Origin: Clostridiaceae bacterium
GTDB lineage: Bacteria > Bacillota > Clostridia > Clostridiales > Clostridiaceae
Length of the DNA stretch: 64,000 nucleotides
Direction of reading: 5' to 3'
NCBI GenBank assembly: GCA_014380625.1
Contig: JACMJL010000338.1
Coordinates: 1-64,000 of the forward strand
Both the position numbers and the translations under genes were made by a program. Within the stretch, counting starts at the first letter, position 1, and the number at the start of each line of letters is the position of its first letter. Shown here one piece after another: positions 37,215-47,405 of the stretch. A model generated the notes under the pieces. That model searched no databases. It had not been told where the DNA came from and saw only the letters and a list, made by a program, of their open reading frames with translations.

Positions 37215-38166
37215 GATGATTAATTTAATTCGTAATGAAAACATGAAACTTGCTCGTCGTATAAGTACTTGGATTATGGTAGGTATCCTAATATTAATTA
37301 TAATTGTAACTGGACTTATTTTCAGATTTGCAATAAATCATGGAACAAATACAGAATGGAAGGCAGATTTGATACAACAGAATAAGGATGATCTAGAAAC
37401 AGCTAATATGCAAGGACTTCCTAAAAACACAAAGGAAACTATATTAAATCAAATAAAAGTTAATGAATATAGTATCCAGCATGATATACAACCTGTTCAA
37501 AATAACACCTTGTGGGGGTTTGTTAAGGTATCAAGCAATTCAATTATGTTGATTTCCCTTTTTGCAATTATTATTGGTGGTGGAATAGTAGCAAACGAGT
37601 TTTCAGGAGGTACCATTAAGTTATTACTTATTAGACCTTCAAAACGGTGGAAGATATTAGTCTCTAAATATATTACAGTTATATTATATGTTATTTTTAT
37701 GCTTATATTAACCTTTATCCTTTCATTCCTCTTAGGAGGTATACTGTTTAGCTTTAAAGGGGTAAGTCAACCCTTCCTAAAATACACTCCTGAAGGGGTT
37801 GTGGAAGTTAATATGGTAGCTCATATTATAGAGGTATACGGGCTAAAATGTATTAATTTAATTATGATGGTTACACTGGCGTTTACGATTTCAACTGCTT
37901 TTCGTAATAGTGCAATGGCTATCGGAATTGGTGTTTTTCTTTTAACCGTAGGATCAACTGTAACAAATTTAATAGCACAGTTTTTTACTTGGACTTGGCC
38001 TAAGTATATCTTGTTTGCAAATACAGACTTGACACAGTATTCCACTGGGACTCCTCTGATTGCAGGTATGACTATGAACTTTTCAATTGTTGTTATATTA
38101 ATCTATTTTGTTATTTTTAATGTAATATCCTTCTTAGGATTTACAAAAAGAGATGTTGCTGCCTAA
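37201..38166 (+). CDS. ABC-2 type transporter permease
   Basis: Multi-TM, IANEFSGGTIKLLLIRPSKRWKI-type motif; coupled to the ATPase. Confidence 0.88.
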   Translation: MKLLKMINLIRNENMKLARRISTWIMVGILILIIIVTGLIFRFAINHGTNTEWKADLIQQNKDDLETANMQGLPKNTKETILNQIKVNEYSIQHDIQPVQNNTLWGFVKVSSNSIMLISLFAIIIGGGIVANEFSGGTIKLLLIRPSKRWKILVSKYITVILYVIFMLILTFILSFLLGGILFSFKGVSQPFLKYTPEGVVEVNMVAHIIEVYGLKCINLIMMVTLAFTISTAFRNSAMAIGIGVFLLTVGSTVTNLIAQFFTWTWPKYILFANTDLTQYSTGTPLIAGMTMNFSIVVILIYFVIFNVISFLGFTKRDVAA

Positions 38167-38181
38167 TATGAAAATTAAGGA

Positions 38182-38217
38182 GAGTCCTGTGGTATAATTG
38201 CTACAGGGCTTTTTTTC
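38182..38217 (+). terminator. Intrinsic terminator
   Basis: TCCTGTGG...CTACAGGGCTTTTTTT. Confidence 0.7.
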
Positions 38218-38232
38218 GAAAGGAGAGTATCT

Positions 38233-38832
38233 ATGATAAATTGTATTATATTTGATATTGGCAACGTTCTAATTGACTTTAAACCTATAGAGTATTTAAA
38301 AAACTTATTTCCTAGGGAAGAAGATATTCTAGTACTTCATAAACTGATATTTGGAAGTATTGAGTGGCTTAAGCTTGATAGAGGAATAATTACACTGCAG
38401 GAAGCAATAGAAATATTATCTAATAAAAATCCACAGCAAAAGGATAAAATAAAAAGATGTTTAGAAGCTTGGGTTGAAATATTAACGCCTATAGAAGAGG
38501 TAGTTGAAATATTAAAAAAACTTGATTTAGAAAAGTATAAACTTCTTTTGCTTTCTAATTTTCATGATTATGCTTATAATCATATTGTAGATAAATATGA
38601 GTTTTTTCAACTTTTTCATGGAGGAATAATATCTTGTAACGAGAAATTATTAAAGCCGGAAGAGGAGATTTATTTATGCTTAATTCAAAAATACAATATT
38701 AAACCAGAAGAAGCTATTTTTATTGATGATACAGTAGAAAATATTCATCAAGCGCAGAGACTTGGATTTAGTACTATTCGATTTGAAAATCCAAAGCAAT
38801 TACAAGCTGAATTGAAAAGTTATTTAGACTAG
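38233..38832 (+). CDS. HAD-superfamily hydrolase (IA-like)
   Basis: IIFDIGNVLIDF, LLLLSNFHDY, PEEAIFIDDTVENIHQAQRLGF. Confidence 0.88.
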   Translation: MINCIIFDIGNVLIDFKPIEYLKNLFPREEDILVLHKLIFGSIEWLKLDRGIITLQEAIEILSNKNPQQKDKIKRCLEAWVEILTPIEEVVEILKKLDLEKYKLLLLSNFHDYAYNHIVDKYEFFQLFHGGIISCNEKLLKPEEEIYLCLIQKYNIKPEEAIFIDDTVENIHQAQRLGFSTIRFENPKQLQAELKSYLD

Positions 38833-38849
38833 ACATATTAAATAAAGAT

Positions 38850-38895
38850 TAAGGTGCTATCTCAAAATCATTTATTAATTTGAGATAGCACCTTA
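38850..38895. terminator. Bidirectional terminator hairpin
   Basis: AAGGTGCTATCTCAAA ... TTTGAGATAGCACCTT. Confidence 0.8.
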
Positions 38896-38905
38896 GATAT
38901 TTAGA

Positions 38906-39289
38906 TCATTTTTGAGAGTAGGACAGGGTTAAATAAATTATTTGTCGTACAATATTTCTTGCGGATTTATAGGGTATCCCAGACATAGTAATCCTTCTTA
39001 GCATCATAGGATTAGTGCGCTCTATTCTATAGAGTATTTCATCTGCATTGTAAACTGCCCGGCTAAGATCATCAATATCCTCAACTTCGTCTAGATTTTC
39101 ACTTTCACGAGAATTACAATGTTTTTGATAATAATCATCTTTATCACATTCATCTTCATCCCACATATTTTCAAAACCAAAAGGTAATCCAGGAAAAGGA
39201 TACATGTACACTTCTTGTGTGTGATTTTGTTGGCAATAGTTACAAGACTTATTCATAGGATTATAACAAGAAAATCTTTCTTCTTCCAC
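38906..39289 (-). CDS. Hypothetical acidic, Cys-containing protein
   Basis: Intact ORF; N-terminal SCYNPMNKSCNYCQQNH. Confidence 0.5.
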   Translation of the reverse strand: MEEERFSCYNPMNKSCNYCQQNHTQEVYMYPFPGLPFGFENMWDEDECDKDDYYQKHCNSRESENLDEVEDIDDLSRAVYNADEILYRIERTNPMMLRRITMSGIPYKSARNIVRQIIYLTLSYSQK

Positions 39290-39389
39290 TTTAATGCCTC
39301 CATTAAAAATTCCTATTTTAAATATATGGAAAAAAAGTAAAAAAATGATAAAAATTTATTTTTTATTTAGATTACTCTGAAAATTGCCC

Positions 39390-40355
39390 TTAAGGCAGTT
39401 CCTTTAAAGTTTTAAATTTGTAACCTAAGGATGTCCATTCTTTAATTAGAGCATCAAGAATAGTATCATTTGTTTTTGATTCAGGATGAAGTAAGCAAAT
39501 TATCCCCGGTTTAGTATCCTTTAAAAGATTTTTTTTAGAGGTTTCAGGATCTGGTTGATTTTTAGGGTCCCAATCATTGTAAGCAAGGCCGAAAAATATT
39601 GATTTATACCCTAGTTTTTGAGTATAGTACAAGGATAACTCACTAAAATCACCCATTGGGGGTCTAAAAAATTTAGACATTTTTAAACCAGGAATGTTGT
39701 CTACACGGGTTTCAACGCCGATTAATTCTTTGTTAAAAATAGTTTCATCAATATAGCTTGGCATGGACTGGTGATGAATAGAATGATTACATATTAAATG
39801 ACCTTCATTAGACATTCTCTTCAGTAAATCTAAATTCTTTCTCCCTTTAAATTCTCCAGTCACATAAGTGTCAGTAACAAAAAATGCAGCTTGTACATTA
39901 TTTGCTTTTAAAGTATCAAGAATGCTAGCTGTATAACCATTTTCATAACCTTCATCAAAGGTTAAATAAATAACTTTTGAGGAGGTATCACCAAAAGCAT
40001 ATCCGTGGTACTTGGACAATAATGCTGAAGTATCTTTTGGTGAGTATTTCCAAGACCAGCTTATTTTTTTAGTTTGAAGTTCTAAGGTGTTTGATATTTC
40101 AACTGGTGTAAAAGGCTTATTAGGGAGCACCGGGTCAGCTATTGTAGGAATATATGGTTGTACTTGGGGAAAGTTTGGGATCAAGTTAGGTGCATTTTTA
40201 GTAGGTTTCGTTCCATTTGAGGTATTGAAGTTATTCGAAATAGTAGAGTTATAATTAGATGGTTCATTTTTATTTGTTTTTATGGATGAACTGGCTGAAC
40301 ATCCAGAAAGTACTAAGAATAAAGTTAAGCATAAAGAAAGTTTTTTTAGTAACAA
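39390..40355 (-). CDS. Polysaccharide deacetylase lipoprotein (PdaA-like delta-lactam type)
   Basis: LSGCSAS lipobox; VIYLTFDEGYENGYTASILDTLK, ICNHSIHHQSMP, FFRPPMGDFSE. Confidence 0.88.
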   Translation of the reverse strand: MLLKKLSLCLTLFLVLSGCSASSSIKTNKNEPSNYNSTISNNFNTSNGTKPTKNAPNLIPNFPQVQPYIPTIADPVLPNKPFTPVEISNTLELQTKKISWSWKYSPKDTSALLSKYHGYAFGDTSSKVIYLTFDEGYENGYTASILDTLKANNVQAAFFVTDTYVTGEFKGRKNLDLLKRMSNEGHLICNHSIHHQSMPSYIDETIFNKELIGVETRVDNIPGLKMSKFFRPPMGDFSELSLYYTQKLGYKSIFFGLAYNDWDPKNQPDPETSKKNLLKDTKPGIICLLHPESKTNDTILDALIKEWTSLGYKFKTLKELP

Positions 40356-40464
40356 GTTATCACCTCGTAAATTTTATATTTTCGCTATTGTATACTGCTA
40401 CTTTCATTTATTATACTCTACTTTTTTTATAAATCTTTAAAGCAATAACAAAGTTATTAATTAG

Positions 40465-40959
40465 TTAATAATTTTTTTGGAAAGTTTTAAAATTTTCTAA
40501 AAAACTAGGGTTATTTTCTAGAAAAACATTTAATAAGTTTATGTTTTTTAAGGTATTGGTAGTAATAGAATGTTCCATCAATTCAACTTCTTGTAGAACG
40601 GACTCAATCCCAAGATGTTTAAAAAAACTTTCTAATATTTCATGTCTCTTTAGTAAGAATTCACCAATCTCCTCACCTTGTTTGGTTAAGACCACTACAC
40701 CATAACGTTTATAAGCAACTAAATCAAGTTTTGATAATCTTTGAACCATCTTAGTGGTTGAAGAAGCATGTACATTAAGGAGCTCAGCTAGATTATTTAT
40801 GCGTATATATCCTTCAGGGAGGCTGTGCCTATAAATCATCTCAAGATAATCTTCCATGGCGGAGGTTAAATGTTTTTTGTTTTTTTCTAAAAGCTCATAG
40901 CCTCTAACTGTATAAAATTTTTCTGTTTCTTGCAAAAAAAATTCACATCCTAAATACAT
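40465..40959 (-). CDS. DtxR/MntR-family metal-dependent regulator
   Basis: AMEDYLEMIYRHSLPEGYIRINNLAELLNVHASSTTKMVQRLSKLDLVAYKRYGVVVLTKQG. Confidence 0.9.
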   Translation of the reverse strand: MYLGCEFFLQETEKFYTVRGYELLEKNKKHLTSAMEDYLEMIYRHSLPEGYIRINNLAELLNVHASSTTKMVQRLSKLDLVAYKRYGVVVLTKQGEEIGEFLLKRHEILESFFKHLGIESVLQEVELMEHSITTNTLKNINLLNVFLENNPSFLENFKTFQKNY

Positions 40960-41140
40960 GATTTATATATTTATATTCCCTATGAATAAACTTTAGGCAT
41001 CCTGAAAGAAAATAAGAAGGTAGCACTTGTCCAAGACTCCTTATCAGTTATTATAAAAATAAAAAGTTTTTCAGCTGTATTTTCTTCTTGACTTATAAAA
41101 AATACCGTGTTAAGATATATTGAAATTAACAATATCCTTT

Positions 41141-41168
41141 AAGTTTGGTCCCGTGAGGCCTGGAAGGA
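41141..41168 (+). promoter_or_regulatory. PyrR-binding loop (anti-antiterminator) in the pyr leader
   Basis: TTTGGTCCCGTGAGGCCTGGAAGGA resembles PyrR site consensus (A/G-UCC-N-GNGAGG-Y-U). Confidence 0.75.
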
Positions 41169-41198
41169 AAGTTATAAATCGTAGCATGGTATAACTAC

Positions 41199-41228
41199 GC
41201 CTTCCTTTTTGAGGAAGGCTTTTTTTAT
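41199..41228 (+). terminator. pyr operon attenuator terminator
   Basis: GCCTTCC TTTTTGA GGAAGGC TTTTTTTT. Confidence 0.85.
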
Positions 41229-41240
41229 TACCTTTAATAA

Positions 41241-41267
41241 TTAGTCCAGTGAGGCTAAAAAGGAGGA
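41241..41267 (+). promoter_or_regulatory. Second PyrR-binding-like loop overlapping the pyrB ribosome-binding site
   Basis: TTAGTCCAGTGAGGCTAAAAAGGAGGAG, a close match to PyrR consensus ending in the Shine-Dalgarno. Confidence 0.7.
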
Positions 41268-41273
41268 GTTTAA

Positions 41274-42197
41274 ATGTTAAAAGGAAGACACTTAATCGAT
41301 TCAATGGATTTTACAAAGGATGAAATGAAGGAAATTTTCGACTTATCAAGGGACATCATAGATAAACCTGAAGCTTTTGCGCATATCTGTGATGGTAAAT
41401 TATTAGCAACCTTATTCTATGAGCCAAGTACAAGAACTCGTTTCAGCTTTGAGGCTGCAATGCTAAGACTTGGTGGACAAGTAATAGGGTTCTCAGAACC
41501 AAATTCAAGCTCAGCTTCAAAAGGTGAGAGTGTTGCAGATACCATAAGAACTGTAGGCTGTTATGCCGACATTGCTGTAATGAGACACCCTAAAGAAGGT
41601 GCTCCAAAGGTAGCTTCCATGTACTCCTCAATACCTGTAATCAATGCAGGCGATGGTGGTCATCAACATCCAACTCAGATGCTTACAGATCTTCTCACAA
41701 TACAATCTATAAAAGGAAAACTTACAAATCACACTATAGGCTTATGTGGAGACTTAAAGTTCGGTAGAACAGTTCATTCACTAATAAAGGCTATGTCTAG
41801 ATATGAAGGAAATAAATTTGTATTAATCTCTCCAAAAGAATTAAGGATTCCCGAATATATTAAAAATGAAATATTAGTTAAAAATAATATAGAAGTTATA
41901 GAAGTTGAAAGAATTGAAGATGTAATGGAAACACTTGATATACTTTATATGACAAGAGTTCAAAGAGAAAGATTCTTTAATGAGGAAGACTACATTAGAC
42001 TTAAGGATAGTTATATACTTGACGGAGAAAAGATGAAAAAGGCTAAAAAGGATATGATAGTGCTTCATCCACTTCCAAGAGTAAATGAAATTTCTTACGA
42101 GGTAGATAATGACCCAAGAGGATGTTATTTTGCACAAGCTAAATACGGAATGTTTGCTAGAATGGCACTAATTGCGAAATTGTTGGGGGTGAAATAA
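41274..42197 (+). CDS. pyrB: Aspartate carbamoyltransferase catalytic subunit
   Basis: [32 protein letters not shown]. Confidence 0.96.
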   Translation: MLKGRHLIDSMDFTKDEMKEIFDLSRDIIDKPEAFAHICDGKLLATLFYEPSTRTRFSFEAAMLRLGGQVIGFSEPNSSSASKGESVADTIRTVGCYADIAVMRHPKEGAPKVASMYSSIPVINAGDGGHQHPTQMLTDLLTIQSIKGKLTNHTIGLCGDLKFGRTVHSLIKAMSRYEGNKFVLISPKELRIPEYIKNEILVKNNIEVIEVERIEDVMETLDILYMTRVQRERFFNEEDYIRLKDSYILDGEKMKKAKKDMIVLHPLPRVNEISYEVDNDPRGCYFAQAKYGMFARMALIAKLLGVK

Positions 42198-42198
42198 T

Positions 42199-42627
42199 AT
42201 GCTAACAATAAACAGTATTAAAGATGGAATAGTTATTGATCATATAACTGCCGGCTGTGGAGTTGAAATCTTCAATTATATGGGACTTGATAAGGTTGAT
42301 TTCCCTGTAGCACTTATAATGAATGTGGATAGTAAAAAACTTGGTAAAAAAGATATAATTAAAATTGAAAACATAATAGATATTGACTATACGGTACTAG
42401 GGTTAATAGATCCGAATATAACTATAGATGTTATTGAAAAAGAAGTTAGAAAAGAAAAAAAGAAGTTAGAGATGCCTGTAAGGGTTGAAAATGTTATAAA
42501 GTGCAAAAATCCAAGATGTATTACTTCAATAGAACATAATGTTTTACAAATATTTCACCTTGTAAACGGGAAAACTGGAGAATATAAATGTGAATATTGT
42601 GATGAAATAAATACTCTTGGGAGGTAA
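42199..42627 (+). CDS. pyrI: Aspartate carbamoyltransferase regulatory subunit
   Basis: [13 protein letters not shown]; zinc site [11 protein letters not shown]...YKCEYCDE. Confidence 0.95.
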   Translation: MLTINSIKDGIVIDHITAGCGVEIFNYMGLDKVDFPVALIMNVDSKKLGKKDIIKIENIIDIDYTVLGLIDPNITIDVIEKEVRKEKKKLEMPVRVENVIKCKNPRCITSIEHNVLQIFHLVNGKTGEYKCEYCDEINTLGR

Positions 42628-42631
42628 TTTA

Positions 42632-43873
42632 ATGGAGTTATTAATAAAAGGAGCAAAAATAGTGGACGCTGAGAAAAGCATCGTTGGTGATGTTTATATA
42701 AGAGAGGGCATTATTTCTGAAATAGGTTTAAATCTTAATAAAAATTGTCCTATTATTGATGCCAAGGGACTTACACTTATGCCAGCCTTTGTAGACACTC
42801 ATGCTCACTTTAGAGAACCAGGATTCACTCAGAAAGAAGATCTATTGACTGGTAGTATGGCGGCAGTTAAAGGCGGATACACAACAGTTAACTTAATGCC
42901 AAATACTAAACCAGTTTGTAGTTCTATGGAAATAGTAAGTGAAATATTAAAAAAATCTAAGGTGATTGGGTTGGTAGATGTGCATCAAACCATTTCTATT
43001 ACTAAGGATTTTAGTGGGAAAGATATAAGTCATATCGATGAAATTGAAGATCCTTGTAGAATGATAACTGAAGATGGTTATGATGTTTCTGGTACAAAGG
43101 TTATGTATGACGCTATGATGAAAACAAAAGAAAAAGGACTTACTATTATGGTCCATTGTGAGGATAATAAAATTGTAAATGTGGATTCAAGGCTTTCAGA
43201 GAACCTTATGACTTGGAGAAACATCCAACTTGCTAAAGCTACAAAATGTCCCATTCATATTGCACATGTAAGCACAAAAGAGTCAATGGCATATATAATA
43301 GATGCAAAAAAACAAAAACAGGAAATTACTTGTGAAATAATGCCTCATCATATTGCATTGACAAATTTATTTGATTATAAAGTAAATCCACCTCTAAGAA
43401 AACAAGAGGATATTGATTATATTATAAAGGCTATACAAGATGGGTTTGTAGATACTATTGGAACTGACCATGCTCCCCATACTAAAGAGGATAAAGAAAA
43501 GGGAGCTCCTGGAATATCAGGTATAGAAACATCTTTTTCAGTTTGTTATACCACTCTTGTATTGGGTGGATATATAACGCTAAATCAACTTTCTTCTTTA
43601 ATGTCAAAGCAGCCTGCCAAAATAATGGGTCTGAATAAAGGCATTATAGTTCCAGGTTTTCAAGGTGATGTAGTTTTAATAGATCTCGAAGAAACCCAAA
43701 AGGTGATTGCAGAAAATTTTGCTTCTAAAGGCAAAAATACTCCCTTTGATGGAATGTCATTTGACGGAAAGGTTATTACTACAGTTAAGGGTGGCAAAGT
43801 TGTATATGATAACGGAAGTTTTATTCTAAATCATGGCAAGGTAATTCTTAAAAACTGGTGGATTAGTGCTTAG
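42632..43873 (+). CDS. pyrC: Dihydroorotase
   Basis: PAFVDTHAHFREPGFTQKEDL, IGTDHAPHTKEDK. Confidence 0.95.
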   Translation: MELLIKGAKIVDAEKSIVGDVYIREGIISEIGLNLNKNCPIIDAKGLTLMPAFVDTHAHFREPGFTQKEDLLTGSMAAVKGGYTTVNLMPNTKPVCSSMEIVSEILKKSKVIGLVDVHQTISITKDFSGKDISHIDEIEDPCRMITEDGYDVSGTKVMYDAMMKTKEKGLTIMVHCEDNKIVNVDSRLSENLMTWRNIQLAKATKCPIHIAHVSTKESMAYIIDAKKQKQEITCEIMPHHIALTNLFDYKVNPPLRKQEDIDYIIKAIQDGFVDTIGTDHAPHTKEDKEKGAPGISGIETSFSVCYTTLVLGGYITLNQLSSLMSKQPAKIMGLNKGIIVPGFQGDVVLIDLEETQKVIAENFASKGKNTPFDGMSFDGKVITTVKGGKVVYDNGSFILNHGKVILKNWWISA

Positions 43874-43898
43874 AGATATAGCGAAGGAGGGATTTTAG

Positions 43899-44771
43899 AT
43901 GATAATAGATAAACTATATGATAGTGTAAGTAAGAATGGTCATGTTTGCTTAGGCCTGGATACGGATTTAAGCTATCTTCCTAAGGAATACTTAAAAAAA
44001 TATGAAAATATTGAGGATGCATTATTTCAATTTAATAAAAGTATAATCGATGCAACTTATGATTCTGTTGCCTGTTATAAGGTCCAGATAGCTTATTATG
44101 AAGCTTATGGATTAAAAGGAATGCTTGCCTATAAAAGAACTCTTGAATATGTAAGAAGTATTGGTTGTTTAGTTATCGCAGACATAAAAAGGGGAGATAT
44201 AGCAAATACAGCTGAGATGTATGCAAAAGCTCATTTTCAAGGAGACTTTGAATCAGATATAATTACCTTAAGCCCATATATGGGACTAGATAGTATTAAT
44301 CCATATCTGAATTATGTAGAAAATAAAGATAAGGGATTATTCGTACTAGTTAGAACCTCCAATGAAGGTGCTAAAGATATTCAATACCTAAATGATGAAA
44401 ATGGAGAGAAAATATATAATATTGTTGGTAAAAAAGTTATGACTCTTGGAAATAAATATCTAGGCAATTGTGGATATAGCTCAATTGGTGGGGTTATGGG
44501 ATGCACTCATGCTGAAGAAGGAGTAAAATTAAGAAAAGAATTATCAAAAATGTTCTTTTTAATTCCAGGCTACGGCGCTCAGGGCGGGAAAGCTGAAGAT
44601 GTAGCACTTTACCTTGAAAATGGTAATGGTGGTGTAGTAAACTCCTCTAGAGGAATTCTCCTAGCTTATAAAAAGTATGAAGATGGTTCCCAAAAATTCG
44701 CTGAATATGCTAGATTAGAAACCTTAAAAATGAAAGAAGATATTTTAAAATATGTGACTTTAGATAAATAA
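43899..44771 (+). CDS. pyrF: Orotidine 5'-phosphate decarboxylase
   Basis: HVCLGLDTDLSYLPKEYL, VIADIKRGDIANTAEMYAKAHF, IPGYGAQGG. Confidence 0.95.
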   Translation: MIIDKLYDSVSKNGHVCLGLDTDLSYLPKEYLKKYENIEDALFQFNKSIIDATYDSVACYKVQIAYYEAYGLKGMLAYKRTLEYVRSIGCLVIADIKRGDIANTAEMYAKAHFQGDFESDIITLSPYMGLDSINPYLNYVENKDKGLFVLVRTSNEGAKDIQYLNDENGEKIYNIVGKKVMTLGNKYLGNCGYSSIGGVMGCTHAEEGVKLRKELSKMFFLIPGYGAQGGKAEDVALYLENGNGGVVNSSRGILLAYKKYEDGSQKFAEYARLETLKMKEDILKYVTLDK

Positions 44772-44772
44772 T

Positions 44773-44816
44773 GACTATTGTAGCTTTTTCACTGCTGTGA
44801 AAAGGCTACAATTTTA
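44773..44816 (+). other. Intra-operonic stem-loop between pyrF and pyrK
   Basis: TTGTAGCTTTTTCAC-TGCT-GTGAAAAGGCTACAA, 15-bp stem, followed by TTTTAAATG. Confidence 0.7.
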
Positions 44817-44824
44817 AATGAAGG

Positions 44825-45571
44825 GTGGTGTATTGTTTGAATTTTACGTCAGCAAAGGTTTTAAGCAACATAGAGATAAGTGATGGAGTATACAGATTAA
44901 TACTTATGGGACAATTTCAGGGGAAGCCTGGACAGTTCTATATGTTAAGAGCCTGGGAGGAAGAACCTATACTCTCAAGACCTATAAGCATAGAAAATGT
45001 GGATGATAAATCAATAACCTTCCTCTATCAGGTAGTTGGTAAAGGAACTAAAATACTTTCTAAGCTAAAAGCTAAGGGTGAATTGAATATACAAGGACCC
45101 TTAGGGAATACCTTTCCCGTTGAACAGCTTTCTGGAAAGGTTGGAATTATCACTGGGGGAATTGGTATTGCACCCATGGAACTTGTAGTTAAGTCCCTTA
45201 AGGTGGATAGCATAGATTTTCATTGTGGTTTTAGAAATAAAAGCTATTTAATAAATGAAATAATGGAACATGTGACAAAGGTTTATATTTCTACAGAGAC
45301 TGGTAGCGAAGGTTATAAGGGTTATGTCACAGATTTATTCAAACCAGAAAATTACGATGTAGTACTTTGTTGTGGACCAGAGGTAATGATGAATAAGGTC
45401 ATAAAGATGTGCAAGGATAAAAACGTGACCTCCTATGTTTCTATGGAGAAGCATATGGCATGCGGAGTTGGGGCCTGTCTTGTTTGTACTTGTAAAACAA
45501 TAGATGGAAATAAAAGAACTTGCAAGGATGGTCCAATATTTTTAGGAAGTGAAGTGATGATAGATGCTTGA
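44825..45571 (+). CDS. pyrK: Dihydroorotate dehydrogenase electron transfer subunit
   Basis: [25 protein letters not shown], [2Fe-2S] motif [13 protein letters not shown]. Confidence 0.95.
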   Translation: MVYCLNFTSAKVLSNIEISDGVYRLILMGQFQGKPGQFYMLRAWEEEPILSRPISIENVDDKSITFLYQVVGKGTKILSKLKAKGELNIQGPLGNTFPVEQLSGKVGIITGGIGIAPMELVVKSLKVDSIDFHCGFRNKSYLINEIMEHVTKVYISTETGSEGYKGYVTDLFKPENYDVVLCCGPEVMMNKVIKMCKDKNVTSYVSMEKHMACGVGACLVCTCKTIDGNKRTCKDGPIFLGSEVMIDA

Positions 45572-46460
45572 AGTAAATATATGTGGAATTAATTTTAAAA
45601 ACCCTGTAATTGCAGCTTCTGGTACCTTTGGTTTTGGTAAGGAATATGGAGAGATATATGATGTATCAAGACTTGGCGGGATTTCTACAAAGGGGTTAAC
45701 CTTAAATAAGAAGGCTGGAAATGATGGGGTAAGAGTTTTTGAAACTAGAGCTGGTATGCTTAATAGCGTTGGACTTCAAAATCCAGGTGTTGATGGTTTT
45801 ATATCAAATGAATTACCAGATATGCTTAAAATAGATACAAATATTCTTGCAAATTTAGGTGGTGGAACTATAGAGGATTATTTAGAAGGAATTGAAAAAT
45901 TAAATAAAACTGCAGTTCATATTATTGAGTTAAATATATCTTGTCCAAATGTTAAGTGTGGGGGCATGGCTTTTGGCATAAAATCAGAGGTGGCTAGCGA
46001 TATTGTGAAAAGGGTAAAAGCAATATGTAAGAAACCTCTAATGGTTAAGCTTTCACCAAATGCAGAGGATATTGTAGATATGGCCTATAAATGCTGCGAG
46101 GCTGGAGCGGATGCAATATCTTTAGTAAATACCTTTAAGGCTATGGCTATCGATATTAATAAAAGAAAACCTATATTTGACAATGTAACTGCCGGGCTTT
46201 CAGGTGCAGCCATAAAACCAATAGCACTTAGAATGGTATATGAAGTATCAAATGTGGTAAATGTGCCTGTAATTGGGATGGGAGGTATTTTTACAGCTAA
46301 GGATGCACTAGAATTCATAATGGCGGGAGCAACGGCAATTCAAGTAGGCACTGCAAATTTTGTAAAACCAGATGTATGCTTAGATATAATAGAGGGTATA
46401 AAAGAATTTATGAAGAAAGAAAATATTAAAAATATAAATGAAATAATTCATATAATCTAA
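45564..46460 (+). CDS. pyrD: Dihydroorotate dehydrogenase (NAD-type, PyrDB)
   Basis: [52 protein letters not shown]. Confidence 0.95.
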   Translation: MLEVNICGINFKNPVIAASGTFGFGKEYGEIYDVSRLGGISTKGLTLNKKAGNDGVRVFETRAGMLNSVGLQNPGVDGFISNELPDMLKIDTNILANLGGGTIEDYLEGIEKLNKTAVHIIELNISCPNVKCGGMAFGIKSEVASDIVKRVKAICKKPLMVKLSPNAEDIVDMAYKCCEAGADAISLVNTFKAMAIDINKRKPIFDNVTAGLSGAAIKPIALRMVYEVSNVVNVPVIGMGGIFTAKDALEFIMAGATAIQVGTANFVKPDVCLDIIEGIKEFMKKENIKNINEIIHII

Positions 46461-46551
46461 AATAGTTCACAATATTCTTACAAAATATTCTTACATTTTA
46501 TTCTAATTTGGGTTATAATAACTTTGAAAGTTTTTGATAGGAGGTTTCAAT

Positions 46552-47391
46552 GTGAGTAAACCAAGTATTTTTAGCAGAGATTATAAAACAAAAATGAAAA
46601 AAAGGAAAAGAAGGATAGCTTTTATTATCTTTTTTTTAATCTTTTTATGTTCTAATTTTTATTTGTATTCTAAACTAAATAAAAGTTTTAATCTTTTTAA
46701 TTTAAAAAATCATCTAACTAGTATTTTTAATAAAAAAGAAGTTAATAATGATAAAAAAGAGGTTACTAAAGAGGCTGAAGAAATTATTAAGGATAATGAA
46801 GAAGTAAAACCTGAAATTACTAAGGAGCAAACACCTGAAGCGGAAATCAAAGAAGAAAAAAGTTATAGTTTTGAACTAAGCGGTGGAAAAAAGTTTAAAG
46901 CAATTTATGAAGATAGTAATGGTGAAAAAAAATTTGTAAATGTAACTGGAGATAGCGAAAGTTTAGATTTTAATATTAGTCCTGACGGTAAGGGTATTGT
47001 TATATATGATACCTTGGTTCAAGGTATTATTTTAATGAATTTAGATGGAGTTACTAAGGATATATCTAAAAAAGTCTATATAGCATCCAATGGTTCGAAG
47101 TATACTAGAGAAGAGACTATAAAAGATAAAAGTGGATATGTTTGGGCTATAAATCCTAAATTTATTGATAATGAAAATATAGCTTATGTTAGTCAACTTC
47201 CTTGGTTTAAACAAATTGCCACTAAGTATGTATGGATTGTAAATATTAATAACTCCGATTATCCAACAAAATTTGAAAATATAAACGGAGAAAATATAAT
47301 ACTAGGTAAGTTAGAGAACAAAGGATTAATTATATTAATTGATGGAAAAGCAGGGTTTCTCAAAGCAAATGGAGATTTAATTAGTAATTAA
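46552..47391 (+). CDS. Hypothetical membrane-anchored protein
   Basis: Single N-terminal TM, Glu/Lys-rich linker, beta-rich C-terminal domain. GTG at 46552 with GGAGG RBS. Confidence 0.55.
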   Translation: MSKPSIFSRDYKTKMKKRKRRIAFIIFFLIFLCSNFYLYSKLNKSFNLFNLKNHLTSIFNKKEVNNDKKEVTKEAEEIIKDNEEVKPEITKEQTPEAEIKEEKSYSFELSGGKKFKAIYEDSNGEKKFVNVTGDSESLDFNISPDGKGIVIYDTLVQGIILMNLDGVTKDISKKVYIASNGSKYTREETIKDKSGYVWAINPKFIDNENIAYVSQLPWFKQIATKYVWIVNINNSDYPTKFENINGENIILGKLENKGLIILIDGKAGFLKANGDLISN

Positions 47392-47405
47392 AAGGTGGTG
47401 GTAAA

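Noticed and set aside
41145-41219. Possible small SRP-like RNA (GGCCTGGAAGGAAAG resembles part of the SRP Alu/S-domain loop)
   Set aside because: Position directly before pyrB, the PyrR-type consensus and the terminator are explained better by a pyr attenuator.
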